This document shows positions 43,652 through 51,192 of a stretch of 64,000 nt of DNA, one piece after another (the stretch's first letter is position 1; every line of letters starts with the position of its first letter). The position numbers were made by a program, and so were the translations under genes. The notes under the pieces are model-generated. The model ran no database searches, had not been told where the DNA came from, and saw nothing but the letters and a program-made list of their open reading frames with translations. Source of the DNA: Roseburia intestinalis L1-82 (GTDB lineage: Bacteria; Bacillota; Clostridia; Lachnospirales; Lachnospiraceae); assembly GCF_900537995.1 (NCBI RefSeq), contig NZ_LR027880.1, forward strand, positions 2,364,001-2,428,000. The letters are read 5' to 3'.

Positions 43652-45103
43652 TTACTGCTCTAATAATTCAATACCTTTTTTGATGCGGGCAATGGACTCC
43701 TCTTTTCCAAGTACCTCCATCAGCTCTGTCGCTCCGCCCGGTGTCATCTGTTTGCCGGAAACAGCCGTACGGATCGGCCACATAACATAACCGTTCTTCA
43801 CGCCGGTCTCTTCCACATATTTTAACAATGTGGCATATAATGCATCATTGCTGTAATCTTCCTGTGCCTCTAACAGAGGAAGTACATCTTTTAATACTTT
43901 TAAGGAAGTTTCCGCATTTGTCTTCATCTTCTTGTGTGTGTACATTGCCACATCATATTCCGGAAGTGCCTCAAAGAAATCAATATGCTCTTTGATATCC
44001 GGGAATACTTCGATTCTGGTTTTTACCATTGCTGCAATCTTCTTTAAATCAAGATCCTTTGTGATCACCTCGCGGATATATGGCTCTGCTTTTTCATAGA
44101 AACTGTCAAAATCCATAGCTTTGATGTATTCGCCATTCATCCATTTTAACTTTGTGTAATCAAAAACTGCCGGTGATTTGCTGATTCTGTGGTAATCAAA
44201 TTCTTTGATCAGCTCATCTAAGGTAAAAATTTCTCTGTTATCTTCCGGACTCCAGCCAAGCAGTGAGATATAGTTTACAACTGCTTCACTTAAAAATCCC
44301 TGCTCTAATAGATCTTCAAAAGAAGAATGTCCGCTTCTCTTAGAAAGTTTCTTGTGGTTTTCATCCGTGATCAGCGGCAGATGGATGTAAACCGGTGATT
44401 CCCAGCCAAATGCATCATACAGACGCTGGTATTTCGGCGAAGAGGAAAGATACTCATTTCCACGTACCACATGTGTGATGTTCATGGTATGATCGTCAAC
44501 CACGTTTGCAAAATTATAGGTCGGATATCCATCGGATTTGATCAGGATCATATCATCAAGTTCCGCATTATCTACCGTGATATCACCGTATAACTCATCA
44601 TGGAAGGTCGTTGTTCCCTCGTTCGGGATGTTCTGACGGATGACAAACGGTTTGCCAGCAGCAAGATTTGCCTCCACTTCTTCTTTACTTAAATGCAGAC
44701 AGTGTTTGTCATACATCATGATCTCTTTACCGTCCACTTCTGTTTTTAAGGACTCTAAACGCTCCTTGTCGCAGAAGCAGTAGTATGCTTCGCCTTTTTC
44801 TACTAATTCTTTGGCATATTTCATGTAGATGCCGGTCTTCATACGTTCACTCTGCACATAAGGACCATAACCGCCATCCTTATCCGGTCCCTCATCATGA
44901 ACCAGACCTGTCTCCTCTAATGTGTGATATATGATATCAACTGCACCTTCCACAAAGCGCTCCTGATCCGTATCTTCGATACGAAGCATAAAATCTCCGC
45001 CCGCATGTTTGGCAATTAAAAACTCATATAATGCAGAACGCAGATTTCCCACATGCATTCTTCCTGTAGGACTTGGTGCAAATCTTGTTCTTACTTTGCT
45101 CAT
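43652..45103 (-). CDS. gltX: Glutamyl-tRNA synthetase
   Basis: A 483-aa class I aminoacyl-tRNA synthetase. The N-terminal [20 protein letters not shown] contains the HIGH-equivalent site, and KLSKRSG is the KMSKS-equivalent. The length and C-terminal anticodon-binding region are normal. The open frame extends 34 codons upstream, but the ATG at 45103 with AGGAGG and the conserved N-terminus is the start. It has a clear sigma-A promoter and a short leader with a hairpin. Confidence 0.97.
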   Translation of the reverse strand: MSKVRTRFAPSPTGRMHVGNLRSALYEFLIAKHAGGDFMLRIEDTDQERFVEGAVDIIYHTLEETGLVHDEGPDKDGGYGPYVQSERMKTGIYMKYAKELVEKGEAYYCFCDKERLESLKTEVDGKEIMMYDKHCLHLSKEEVEANLAAGKPFVIRQNIPNEGTTTFHDELYGDITVDNAELDDMILIKSDGYPTYNFANVVDDHTMNITHVVRGNEYLSSSPKYQRLYDAFGWESPVYIHLPLITDENHKKLSKRSGHSSFEDLLEQGFLSEAVVNYISLLGWSPEDNREIFTLDELIKEFDYHRISKSPAVFDYTKLKWMNGEYIKAMDFDSFYEKAEPYIREVITKDLDLKKIAAMVKTRIEVFPDIKEHIDFFEALPEYDVAMYTHKKMKTNAETSLKVLKDVLPLLEAQEDYSNDALYATLLKYVEETGVKNGYVMWPIRTAVSGKQMTPGGATELMEVLGKEESIARIKKGIELLEQ

Positions 45104-45128
45104 TGTTTGTTTTCCTCCTGTATTCTCA

Positions 45129-45205
45129 TTTTCCGTTTTATAAATCCGGAAAAGATTTTCAAACGCCGTACACGTCATTATATAACAATTTTTTCTGCCT
45201 GACAA
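45129..45205 (-). promoter_or_regulatory. gltX promoter and leader hairpin
   Basis: On the minus strand TTGTCA (45200-45205), a 17-bp spacer and TATAAT (45177-45182) match the sigma-A consensus at 11 of 12 positions. The leader of about 70 bases holds a 7-bp stem, TTTTCCG (45129-45135) with CGGAAAA (45147-45153). No T-box pattern is present. Confidence 0.75.
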
Positions 45206-45221
45206 GCTTACAAATTGAAAA

Positions 45222-45249
45222 CAGAGACAGGATTTTTCTCCTGTCCCTG
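45222..45249 (-). terminator. Rho-independent terminator after the chemoreceptor gene
   Basis: CAGAGACAGGA (45222-45232) and TCCTGTCCCTG (45239-45249) form an 11-bp stem with one G-U pair and a 6-base loop, followed in the minus transcript by UUUUC. It closes the solute-binding-protein/chemoreceptor unit, 42 bp after the receptor stop. Confidence 0.8.
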
Positions 45250-45291
45250 CGCTGCCTAGCTATTATTTTATTATTAGATACCTTGCCGACA

Positions 45292-47025
45292 TTATATTTT
45301 GGTAAATATTGCAGTTTCTTTCTTCAAATCGGTTGCAATCTCAAAGTTCTCATCCATACGGTTCGAGATATTTTCCATATCCGTAACCAGCACCTGCGTG
45401 CTGTCTGCTGCATTGCTGACTCCCTTTGCGCCCTCCTCGATGGCATGTGCGATCGTATTGATGGACTTTTGTATTTCAACCATTGTATTCTTCAACGAAT
45501 CTGTCTTTGATTCAAACTCGTTCATGACATTCTCTATGTAGGTCGCCTTATTTTTATATTCACTTCCGGCCGTTACGAATTCTTCAAACTCTGGAAGAAT
45601 CGACTCGTTCATATATTGTACCAGTCCATTTGCATTGTCTGCTAAATTATGCACTGCCTGAGTCACAACACTGTTGATCTGCTGGATACGGTTTGCAGCT
45701 TCCTGACTGGCAGCTGCAAGCTGACTGATCTCTGTTGCAACAACAGCAAAACCGCGTCCTGCATCCCCTGCTCTGGCTGCTTCAATAGATGCATTTAATG
45801 CTAGCAGGTTTGTCTGGCTTGCAATATTCAAAATATCATCCGTCAGGCTATTTACCTGATTTACACTGTTACTGTCCTCAATCGCCCTGTTTAATACCTC
45901 AAGAATCTCATTGACTTTCGTGCCGGTAGATTCCATATTAGAACGCGCAGCAGATTCCATGGAATCCGCATGACCTTTCATTTCTTTCGTATAATTATTA
46001 ATCTCAGTTGTACGCTCCGCAATCTGATTTACCTCTCCCGCAACAGATTCCGTATTGGAATTGATCAAAGCAGCATTATCTGACATCTCCTGCATGGTAG
46101 CTGAAAGTTCCTCCGTTAATGCAGACAGATCAGACACACTGCTGTTTGATGTCATAACACTTTCACGGACTTCATTGACTACCGTTTCCATACGTTTTGA
46201 ATTATGAATGATCGTTTTAAAAATATCCTGTAATTTTCCCATGAAAAGGTTGATGCCACTGCCGACTGCTGCCACTTCCTGATTCTCCATAATGGTTACT
46301 CGTCTGGTCAGGTCTCCTTCTCTTCTGTCTATATCATCAATAATCTCATTGATCTCATTCTTCGTTTTAGAAAGTGGTACGATTACCATCTTCAGTACAG
46401 AAAATACCGCAAACAGCAAAGATGCCATGCTGACAGCAATCGTAACGAAGCTGACCGTCAAAGAATACTTATATACCTTGGTCAATTGCTGCTTTGCCGT
46501 ATCTGCATTATTATTTACCACTTCCTGGATTGCTGTAATATTCTGATCTATCTTGTCTGCATACTCTGAAATTGCACCGTTTGCCAAAGCATACGCAGCC
46601 TCTTTGTTTCCATTGGCGCTGTATGCCATAAGATTTGCATTTTCATATTTCAAACCTTCATAATTTGACAATATCGCCTCGTAATTTTCGCGGTCTGAAT
46701 CATCTATAAACTGTTCAAAATCTGACAGATACTCATCAAGCACCGTCTGTTCTGAACGTATGACATCTACAAGAGAGATCATTGAGTCAAGATCTGTTGC
46801 TACAATATGTGACAATCCAAGCCGATGAATCTTTTCTGTTTCTATCTGAATTGATCCCAAATCTGCGATACAGACCATATAACCATTCGCAATCTGTGTT
46901 GCATTCTCATTAACCTTACGAATATTTTTTACTGCCAGAACACTCGAAATAATAGATATAATTCCAATAACAAACACCGGAATCAATATGATCATTTTCG
47001 TGCTGAAACGTCCCTGTTTTTTCAT
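45292..47025 (-). CDS. Methyl-accepting chemotaxis protein
   Basis: A 577-aa chemoreceptor. Transmembrane helix 1 is about 10-30, a four-helix-bundle type extracellular domain about 31-185 follows, then helix 2 about 187-213, a HAMP linker about 213-270, and a long signalling coiled coil. The kinase-control tip reads [32 protein letters not shown]. It transmits ligand signals to CheA/CheW. It lies 22 bp after a solute-binding lipoprotein gene and shares its transcript, which suggests that the lipoprotein is its ligand partner. Confidence 0.93.
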   Translation of the reverse strand: MKKQGRFSTKMIILIPVFVIGIISIISSVLAVKNIRKVNENATQIANGYMVCIADLGSIQIETEKIHRLGLSHIVATDLDSMISLVDVIRSEQTVLDEYLSDFEQFIDDSDRENYEAILSNYEGLKYENANLMAYSANGNKEAAYALANGAISEYADKIDQNITAIQEVVNNNADTAKQQLTKVYKYSLTVSFVTIAVSMASLLFAVFSVLKMVIVPLSKTKNEINEIIDDIDRREGDLTRRVTIMENQEVAAVGSGINLFMGKLQDIFKTIIHNSKRMETVVNEVRESVMTSNSSVSDLSALTEELSATMQEMSDNAALINSNTESVAGEVNQIAERTTEINNYTKEMKGHADSMESAARSNMESTGTKVNEILEVLNRAIEDSNSVNQVNSLTDDILNIASQTNLLALNASIEAARAGDAGRGFAVVATEISQLAAASQEAANRIQQINSVVTQAVHNLADNANGLVQYMNESILPEFEEFVTAGSEYKNKATYIENVMNEFESKTDSLKNTMVEIQKSINTIAHAIEEGAKGVSNAADSTQVLVTDMENISNRMDENFEIATDLKKETAIFTKI

Positions 47026-47047
47026 AATGTGATCTGTCTCCTATCCT

Positions 47048-48364
47048 TTATTTTGCTGCGGATGCTGTTATTCCTTCAACAAGTGTATCCATAATTTCCT
47101 GCAGATCCTGACCGGATGGGTTACCAGCTGCCATCGTATCACTAAATGCAGAACATGCATCCCAGTAACTGTTTCCAACCCGCTGCAGTTTACCAAATTC
47201 TGATTGTGCAATAACTGCCTGGATTGCCGGCACCTGTTTTACTGCATCCGAAGCTGCTGCATTCGTATTCGAAGGTCCCTGATTCCTCTCTTCAAAACGG
47301 ATTGTCTGGTTTTCCTCATTTGTAAGCCAGTCTGCAAGTTTTGCTGCCCATTCCGGATATTTGGAATATGCATTCACGCCCATCATTTTATAGCCGGTAA
47401 AAGAAGACATCTGTACCTGCTGTCCTGCCACCGTGTAAGTTGGAAGTTTTACGGCTCCGTAATTATCGCCCCATGCTTCCCTGACCGAAACTGCATTCCA
47501 TACGCCACTGATTCCCGCACTAACCGTACCATTCTGTACTCCTGTAATGAAATCTCCATCCGGCTGGCTGATAAATGCCGGATTGGTTGTGATATTTAAA
47601 ATGGCCTGTGCCACATCAACGCCTTTAATTGCTCCATCTGTGGCGTTCCAGTTACAGTAATTTGTCACGCCATCATCATTAATACCAAACTCCAGACCCG
47701 TATTACCAAAAAATGTATACAGATACCAGCCCGAATTAAGCTCCATGGAAAATGATCTGCCTGCAGCATTCAGTGCCTCTAACATGCCATCCATCGTCTG
47801 GACATCTTCATCGGAAAGAACATTTTTATCATAATAGAGGAAGTATCCGTTATCTGCCGTCATTGGATAAGCATATAAGATATCATTAATAGATGCAGCA
47901 GAAACCGACTCTTCTAAATTCGCACTCTTTACTTCTTCTGCATTTGGCACCGGATATAATGCACCAGCGGCAACCATTGCAGAAAGCTGATCATCCGCAA
48001 ACGGGAAAACATCCGCCCCGTTATGAATATCTCCCAAAAGAATATCCTTTGTATCAGAATCAGCATTTTGTTCCAATGTAATCTCAAACTTTGCCTGTCC
48101 TGCATATTTCTGTTCAAAACTGTCTATCATCTGGTTTAACATGTCGAAGTTGTCTTCTTCCGACCATACTTTAAGCTGTACCACACCATTATCCGCCTCA
48201 GCATCTCTTTCTGTCATCTCCGTAGATACTTCTGCTCCCGGCATTACCGATTCCACAGCACCACTATTCTTTACATTTTCTTTATCAGCTGTGAAGCCGC
48301 AGCCTCCTAACGTCATACACACAACCGTCGTAAACAGCATACCTGCAACAATTCTTTTATTCAT
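47048..48364 (-). CDS. Extracellular solute-binding lipoprotein (family 1, sugar type)
   Basis: A 438-aa lipoprotein with a signal peptide and lipobox (TLGGC, Cys22), then the family 1 extracellular solute-binding fold (LKVWSEEDNFDMLNQMIDSFEQKY; the late motif GFNAYSKYPEWAAKLADWLT-type segment). Such proteins usually feed sugar ABC transporters. No permease or ATPase gene is near; the next gene in the transcript is a chemoreceptor. It has its own promoter upstream. The sugar bound is unknown. Confidence 0.88.
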   Translation of the reverse strand: MNKRIVAGMLFTTVVCMTLGGCGFTADKENVKNSGAVESVMPGAEVSTEMTERDAEADNGVVQLKVWSEEDNFDMLNQMIDSFEQKYAGQAKFEITLEQNADSDTKDILLGDIHNGADVFPFADDQLSAMVAAGALYPVPNAEEVKSANLEESVSAASINDILYAYPMTADNGYFLYYDKNVLSDEDVQTMDGMLEALNAAGRSFSMELNSGWYLYTFFGNTGLEFGINDDGVTNYCNWNATDGAIKGVDVAQAILNITTNPAFISQPDGDFITGVQNGTVSAGISGVWNAVSVREAWGDNYGAVKLPTYTVAGQQVQMSSFTGYKMMGVNAYSKYPEWAAKLADWLTNEENQTIRFEERNQGPSNTNAAASDAVKQVPAIQAVIAQSEFGKLQRVGNSYWDACSAFSDTMAAGNPSGQDLQEIMDTLVEGITASAAK

Positions 48365-48412
48365 TCTTATTCCCCTTCTCTGTCTTCTGCTGTTTTAATA
48401 CCAATATCTTTT

Positions 48413-48440
48413 ATTTTATACTCATTTTGATATTTTTCAA
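48413..48440 (-). promoter_or_regulatory. Promoter of the solute-binding protein/chemoreceptor unit
   Basis: On the minus strand TTGAAA (48435-48440), a 16-bp spacer and TAAAAT (48413-48418), about 50 bp before the start. This is a sigma-A-type promoter; I see no SigD-type TAAA-N15-GCCGATAA site although chemoreceptors are often SigD-dependent. Confidence 0.55.
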
Positions 48441-48571
48441 CATTTTTTGCGCTCTTTTTCGATTTGATAATACGCATTTTTTACCTTTTTATATGATGTC
48501 TGCTAAATGAACCAAAATCATCATTTTTACATATCTTATTGTAAACCTGATATTGAAAGGAATAACTTATT
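48441..48571. other. Divergent gap between the solute-binding protein gene and cotJA
   Basis: AT-rich divergent intergenic DNA. A CATATCTT element at 48530-48537 (+) loosely resembles a SigE -10 for the cotJ genes. No gene or strong hairpin is seen. Confidence 0.35.
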
Positions 48572-48865
48572 ATGAGACCTTATCCTATGTCCGGGAACAG
48601 CAATCGTTCCTGCGACCGTTTATCTGTTTCACATCCTGCACACCGTGCAGGTCTGGACTTTTGCACAGAATCTGCATCCTGTGCAGATTCTGTTTCCTGT
48701 TCAGAAAATATAAGAACCATTCCTGATTATGTACTCGCCATGGCATACGTCCCCTGGCAGCATTTTTCTACTGTTTATGAACCGGATCGTTCACTCAGTG
48801 CCGGGACTATTTTTCCAGAACTGGATAAACCATTTTTAGCCGCAAACGGAGGTAGATGCCGATGA
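48572..48865 (+). CDS. cotJA: Spore coat associated protein CotJA
   Basis: A 97-aa protein. The C-terminal half has the CotJA signature DYVLAMAYVPWQHFSTVYEPDRSLSAGTIFPELDKPF. The N-terminal half is a Ser/Cys-rich extension. CotJA is needed with CotJC for assembly of the inner spore coat. First gene of the cotJABC operon; overlaps cotJB. Confidence 0.93.
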   Translation: MRPYPMSGNSNRSCDRLSVSHPAHRAGLDFCTESASCADSVSCSENIRTIPDYVLAMAYVPWQHFSTVYEPDRSLSAGTIFPELDKPFLAANGGRCR

Positions 48866-49128
48866 TGATCAGTCAGATGAATCAGTCCCAACTCCTCCAC
48901 TGGATCGATATGGTCAGCTTTGCTGTCGTAGAAATCACAGAATATCTCGACACGCATCCTGACGATGAAGAAGCTTTAAAATATTTCAATCACTATGCTG
49001 ACTTAAGACGCACTGCACTGCGTGCATATGCGCAAAATTATACTCCGCTTACCATCGACACCGCAAATCCTGATAATTACTGGCGTTGGGCATCGGATCC
49101 ATGGCCATGGGAAGGAGGTGACTGTTAA
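48862..49128 (+). CDS. cotJB: Spore coat protein CotJB
   Basis: An 88-aa protein with the CotJB pattern LLHWIDMVSFAVVEITEYLDTHPDDEEALKYF and the C-terminal WRWASDPWPWEGGDC. An in-frame ATG at 48856 is too close to the ribosome site; 48862 has proper spacing from GGAGG. It overlaps cotJA by four bases and cotJC by one base. Confidence 0.93.
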   Translation: MMISQMNQSQLLHWIDMVSFAVVEITEYLDTHPDDEEALKYFNHYADLRRTALRAYAQNYTPLTIDTANPDNYWRWASDPWPWEGGDC

Positions 49129-49346
49129 TGTGGAATTATGAAAAACGTTTACAATTCCCAGTCAACATTACAAGACCCAATGCCAAAATCGCACAGATCA
49201 TCATCAGTCAGTATGGAGGACCAGATGGAGAGGCGGCCGCATCGTTCCGTTATCTGTCACAGAGGTATAGTATGCCATATAATAAAGTAGCGGGACTGTT
49301 GACAGATATTGGGACGGAGGAATTGGGATGGAGATGTTGGATATGA
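49128..49346 (+). pseudogene. cotJC: cotJC manganese-catalase-like coat protein, 3' part lost at prophage edge
   Basis: CotJC is normally about 190-200 aa. Here only the first 72 codons remain. The N-terminus is fully conserved (WNYEKRLQFPV, IISQYGGPDGEAAASFRYLSQRY, LLTDIGTEEL) up to residue about 66, after which the expected HLEM is replaced by WRCWI and a stop. The kept part contains metal ligands Glu35 and Glu64, but the His that should come three residues after Glu64, and all later ligands, are gone. The break coincides with the start of phage-like sequence. The missing 3' part probably lies beyond the other prophage end, outside the window. Confidence 0.85.
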
Positions 49347-49350
49347 AAAG
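49315..49350. other. Left prophage attachment region (attL) in cotJC
   Basis: The point where cotJC coding similarity ends (about 49325-49330) and non-host sequence begins marks the left prophage junction. The exact core cannot be set without the right junction or an intact cotJC. The last clearly conserved bases are those coding GTEELG. Confidence 0.6.
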
Positions 49351-49351
49351 G

Positions 49352-49371
49352 CCCAGCCCGGAGAGGCTGGG
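49352..49371 (-). terminator. Terminator after the RexB-like gene, next to attL
   Basis: CCCAGCC (49352-49358) and GGCTGGG (49365-49371), 7 bp with a 6-base loop. In the minus direction CCUUUUC follows and the RexB-like stop is 20 bp upstream; in the plus direction UUUAAAAU follows. It likely works in both directions, ending the rex-like transcript and insulating cotJC. Confidence 0.75.
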
Positions 49372-49391
49372 TTTAAAATAATTGTTTTTCA

Positions 49392-49958
49392 TTATTCTGG
49401 TTTCCAAAAACTATAATATATATTTTTTATTATAGTCAAAAGTACGATAACAATATGTGTGAAAATCCCTGCATCTAAAGCACATATCCATTTTATAATC
49501 AGGCTATTTATACAGGTCAAAAGATATTTTTCCATTACAGACGATATTAAAAATAAAATTTCAACGATAACAGCATACGTAATATTGGACATTAAAATTT
49601 GGAATAGTTTATATGGATCTCCATTTTTATCAACAAAATATTTTGATTCTTTTGTTTTTAATTCGTTAATATTTTCACTATTACTTGTTATCAAAATAGA
49701 TAAATAACCCATTGTAAAACTTACAAATAATGTCATAATTGTTATATAACTGCCAAGTATATCATTTGCGAAAGCGTCCGTACTCGTATTAAACTTTAAA
49801 TTTGGTAATACACTAACCAAAAGAGAAATAATCATTACAATAACCGGTATACCCCACATAAACCCAATTTCTTTTGAACTATTCATTTTGTAAAATTTTT
49901 TAATTGGATCTAATAATTCTAATAGTTCAAATCTCTTTCGATTTCTATTCGCTTTCAT
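49392..49958 (-). CDS. RexB-like four-helix membrane protein (putative phage exclusion)
   Basis: A 188-aa integral membrane protein. A basic N-terminus (about 1-30) precedes four hydrophobic helices at about 33-52, 68-90, 120-141 and 152-184. From recall, helix spacing and patterns parallel lambda RexB (144 aa): a first helix, then a segment like LGSYITIMTLFVSF opposite LSSYAGTMIAILIA, a charged loop, and two final helices. RexB is an ion channel that kills the infected cell when activated by RexA. Here a longer loop (about 92-118) follows helix 2. The AGGAGG ribosome site overlaps the upstream stop codon (TAG), so the two genes are translationally coupled. AT-rich compared with the phage late genes. 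Kiwa KwaA is an alternative analogue. Confidence 0.6.
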   Translation of the reverse strand: MKANRNRKRFELLELLDPIKKFYKMNSSKEIGFMWGIPVIVMIISLLVSVLPNLKFNTSTDAFANDILGSYITIMTLFVSFTMGYLSILITSNSENINELKTKESKYFVDKNGDPYKLFQILMSNITYAVIVEILFLISSVMEKYLLTCINSLIIKWICALDAGIFTHIVIVLLTIIKNIYYSFWKPE

Positions 49959-49966
49959 ATATCCTC

Positions 49967-50866
49967 CTAATAACTTTTGATTTTTTCTATCATTTGTACC
50001 CTTAATTCATCCACATTCGGTTCTTGCGATAATGTATCGGTAACTGTAACATATTCCTTCTCTTTCATTTTTTCTGTATCAAATGATAATGGATTTCCAT
50101 CAGCAACATTCATATCTACTCGTATTTTTTTGATATCTGCTCCTTCTCTACCGTATAGTTCAAAAAACTTTTTTACTGTATTTTTCCCAATTCCGATTTT
50201 GTTCGAGGGCTTATAAATAATTTCAAATTCATTTGATATATCCTCATTATCATTTGCATAATCTTTAAATTCAGAATTACCTGTCAGTTCAGAATCAATA
50301 ACTAATTTAACGGTTTTTATTTTATTTGCCTTCTCTAAAGCTTTTAAGAAGTCTTTCGATATAATATTAAAGTGATTAATTCTATATTTAATATTATCAT
50401 TATCCGCATTATGGATAGCTATTATTTTCATATTCAAATATTCAAATATTTTACTCATTGTAACTCCATGTGCATTAACCTGTAAGAGACATACTGCTTC
50501 TTTTGAGTTTTCTTTTCCATCGAATTTAATTACGACACATGTTGTTTCTTCATCACCATCCTTCTTTCCTTTTTTCTTATTTTTCTGTTCCTCCATTGTT
50601 TCTGTATTTACTACTTTCCTTATCAAACCGTATTCTGCAGATTTGAACACCATAAACAAAATATGAGAATCCTTGAGATATTCATACCGATCTATATAAA
50701 TAATTTTATTTTTGTTAAGCAACTTATAGCTCTTGCTTTTTAGATTTTGTTTGTTCAAGATTTCAATACATTTTATAAAATCTTTCTCAAAACAATTGAC
50801 ATCCAATATGTCTTTTCCTCTAACACGTTTTTCAACCAAATTATAAGCATATAATGTTACATTCAT
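49967..50866 (-). CDS. RexA-like cytosolic protein (putative phage-exclusion sensor)
   Basis: A 299-aa soluble protein without helices long enough for membrane spanning. From recall of lambda RexA (279 aa) I see matching blocks in the same order: KNKIIYIDRYEY with ILFMVFKSAEYGLIRKVV near the N-terminus (NYLYIHKI..TFLFTKT..LVQKI in RexA); a Lys/Glu-rich linker; CVVIKFDGKENSKEAVCLLQ; and EFEIIYKPSNKIGIGKNTVKKF (LDIVIKPKFKRDIKKVAKDI in RexA). RexA is the sensor that opens RexB. ATG 50866 is preferred over GTG 50875, which directly abuts GGGAG. A KwaB/DUF4868-type or other uncharacterised family is the main alternative. Strikingly AT-rich. Confidence 0.55.
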   Translation of the reverse strand: MNVTLYAYNLVEKRVRGKDILDVNCFEKDFIKCIEILNKQNLKSKSYKLLNKNKIIYIDRYEYLKDSHILFMVFKSAEYGLIRKVVNTETMEEQKNKKKGKKDGDEETTCVVIKFDGKENSKEAVCLLQVNAHGVTMSKIFEYLNMKIIAIHNADNDNIKYRINHFNIISKDFLKALEKANKIKTVKLVIDSELTGNSEFKDYANDNEDISNEFEIIYKPSNKIGIGKNTVKKFFELYGREGADIKKIRVDMNVADGNPLSFDTEKMKEKEYVTVTDTLSQEPNVDELRVQMIEKIKSY

Positions 50867-50895
50867 AAAATTCACGCTCCCAACGTTTTTCTTTC

Positions 50896-50923
50896 ATTAT
50901 ACTACACCAGTATAAATTCACAA
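50896..50923 (-). promoter_or_regulatory. Promoter of the RexAB-like pair
   Basis: On the minus strand TTGTGA (50918-50923), a 16-bp spacer and TATAAT (50896-50901), about 30 bp before the start. This gives the pair its own transcription separate from the phage late operon, as needed for expression in a lysogen. Confidence 0.65.
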
Positions 50924-50930
50924 GAAAAAC

Positions 50931-50959
50931 TTGAGAAATTTGTCGTAATATGTTATATT
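50931..50959 (+). promoter_or_regulatory. Divergent plus-strand promoter for a small RNA
   Basis: TTGAGA (50931-50936), a 17-bp spacer and TATATT (50954-50959), close to sigma-A consensus. It is divergent from the RexA-like promoter and is followed within about 60 bases by an intrinsic terminator, with no open reading frame between. Confidence 0.55.
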
Positions 50960-50965
50960 ATATAC

Positions 50966-51019
50966 AACTTAATTAAGTCAGATAGCTCGGTTTCGTCCCA
51001 ACGTTCCGGGCTATTTTTT
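50966..51019 (+). ncRNA. Candidate small RNA of about 54 nt upstream of the RexAB-like pair
   Basis: Between the promoter at 50931-50959 and a terminator hairpin (ATAGCTCGG 50982-50990 with CCGGGCTAT 51006-51014, one G-U pair, then a run of six T) lies about 54 bases with no coding capacity. The 5' end contains the 12-bp palindrome ACTTAATTAAGT (50967-50978). It could be a small regulatory RNA, for example of immunity or exclusion. It is not a tRNA. Confidence 0.45.
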
Positions 51020-51040
51020 ATGCTGTTATAATATCATATT

Positions 51041-51056
51041 TAGAACATTTGTTCTA
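51041..51056. promoter_or_regulatory. LexA-type SOS box (GAAC-N4-GTTC)
   Basis: TAGAACATTTGTTCTA is a perfect 7+2+7 inverted repeat whose core GAACATTTGTTC fits the Gram-positive LexA/DinR box (GAAC-N4-GTTC). It lies between the late-operon terminator and the RexAB-like/small-RNA promoters. A weak minus promoter (TTGCAT 51058-51063, TATGAT 51033-51038, 19-bp spacer) would straddle it and read toward the RexA-like gene. Confidence 0.55.
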
Positions 51057-51139
51057 TATGCAATATAAACAAATATTTTTCATACTACGTGTTGCAAAAT
51101 CAATGCAGCCCTTATATATTGCACACTTTGCATGTCAAA
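51057..51139. other. Short AT-rich gap between the SOS box and the late terminator
   Basis: No gene. Contains TTGCA repeats and A/T-rich DNA between regulatory elements; nothing else that I can support. Confidence 0.4.
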
Positions 51140-51167
51140 AGCCGGTACAGATTTCTCCGCACCGGCT
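51140..51167 (-). terminator. Rho-independent terminator of the prophage late operon
   Basis: AGCCGGTACAGA (51140-51151) and TCCGCACCGGCT (51156-51167) pair over 12 bp, with two G-U pairs in RNA and a GAAA tetraloop in the minus transcript, followed by UUUUG. It lies 25 bp after the lysozyme stop. The strongest terminator in the window. Confidence 0.9.
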
Positions 51168-51192
51168 CTCTCATTCAAATAAACTGCAATTT

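Noticed and set aside
45104..45176. T-box leader for gltX
   Set aside because: The leader is only about 70 bases with one short stem and lacks the T-box motif.
48530..48537. Confident SigE promoter for cotJABC
   Set aside because: Only a loose -10 match and no -35; listed just as a low-confidence note.
49392..50866. Kiwa (KwaA/KwaB) as the first-choice name for the prophage-edge pair
   Set aside because: Gene order is reversed (soluble protein first) and block patterns match RexA/RexB better from recall; kept only as an alternative.
50966..51019. tRNA gene at the prophage edge
   Set aside because: No cloverleaf, no T-loop GTTCRA motif in place; one hairpin plus T-run only.
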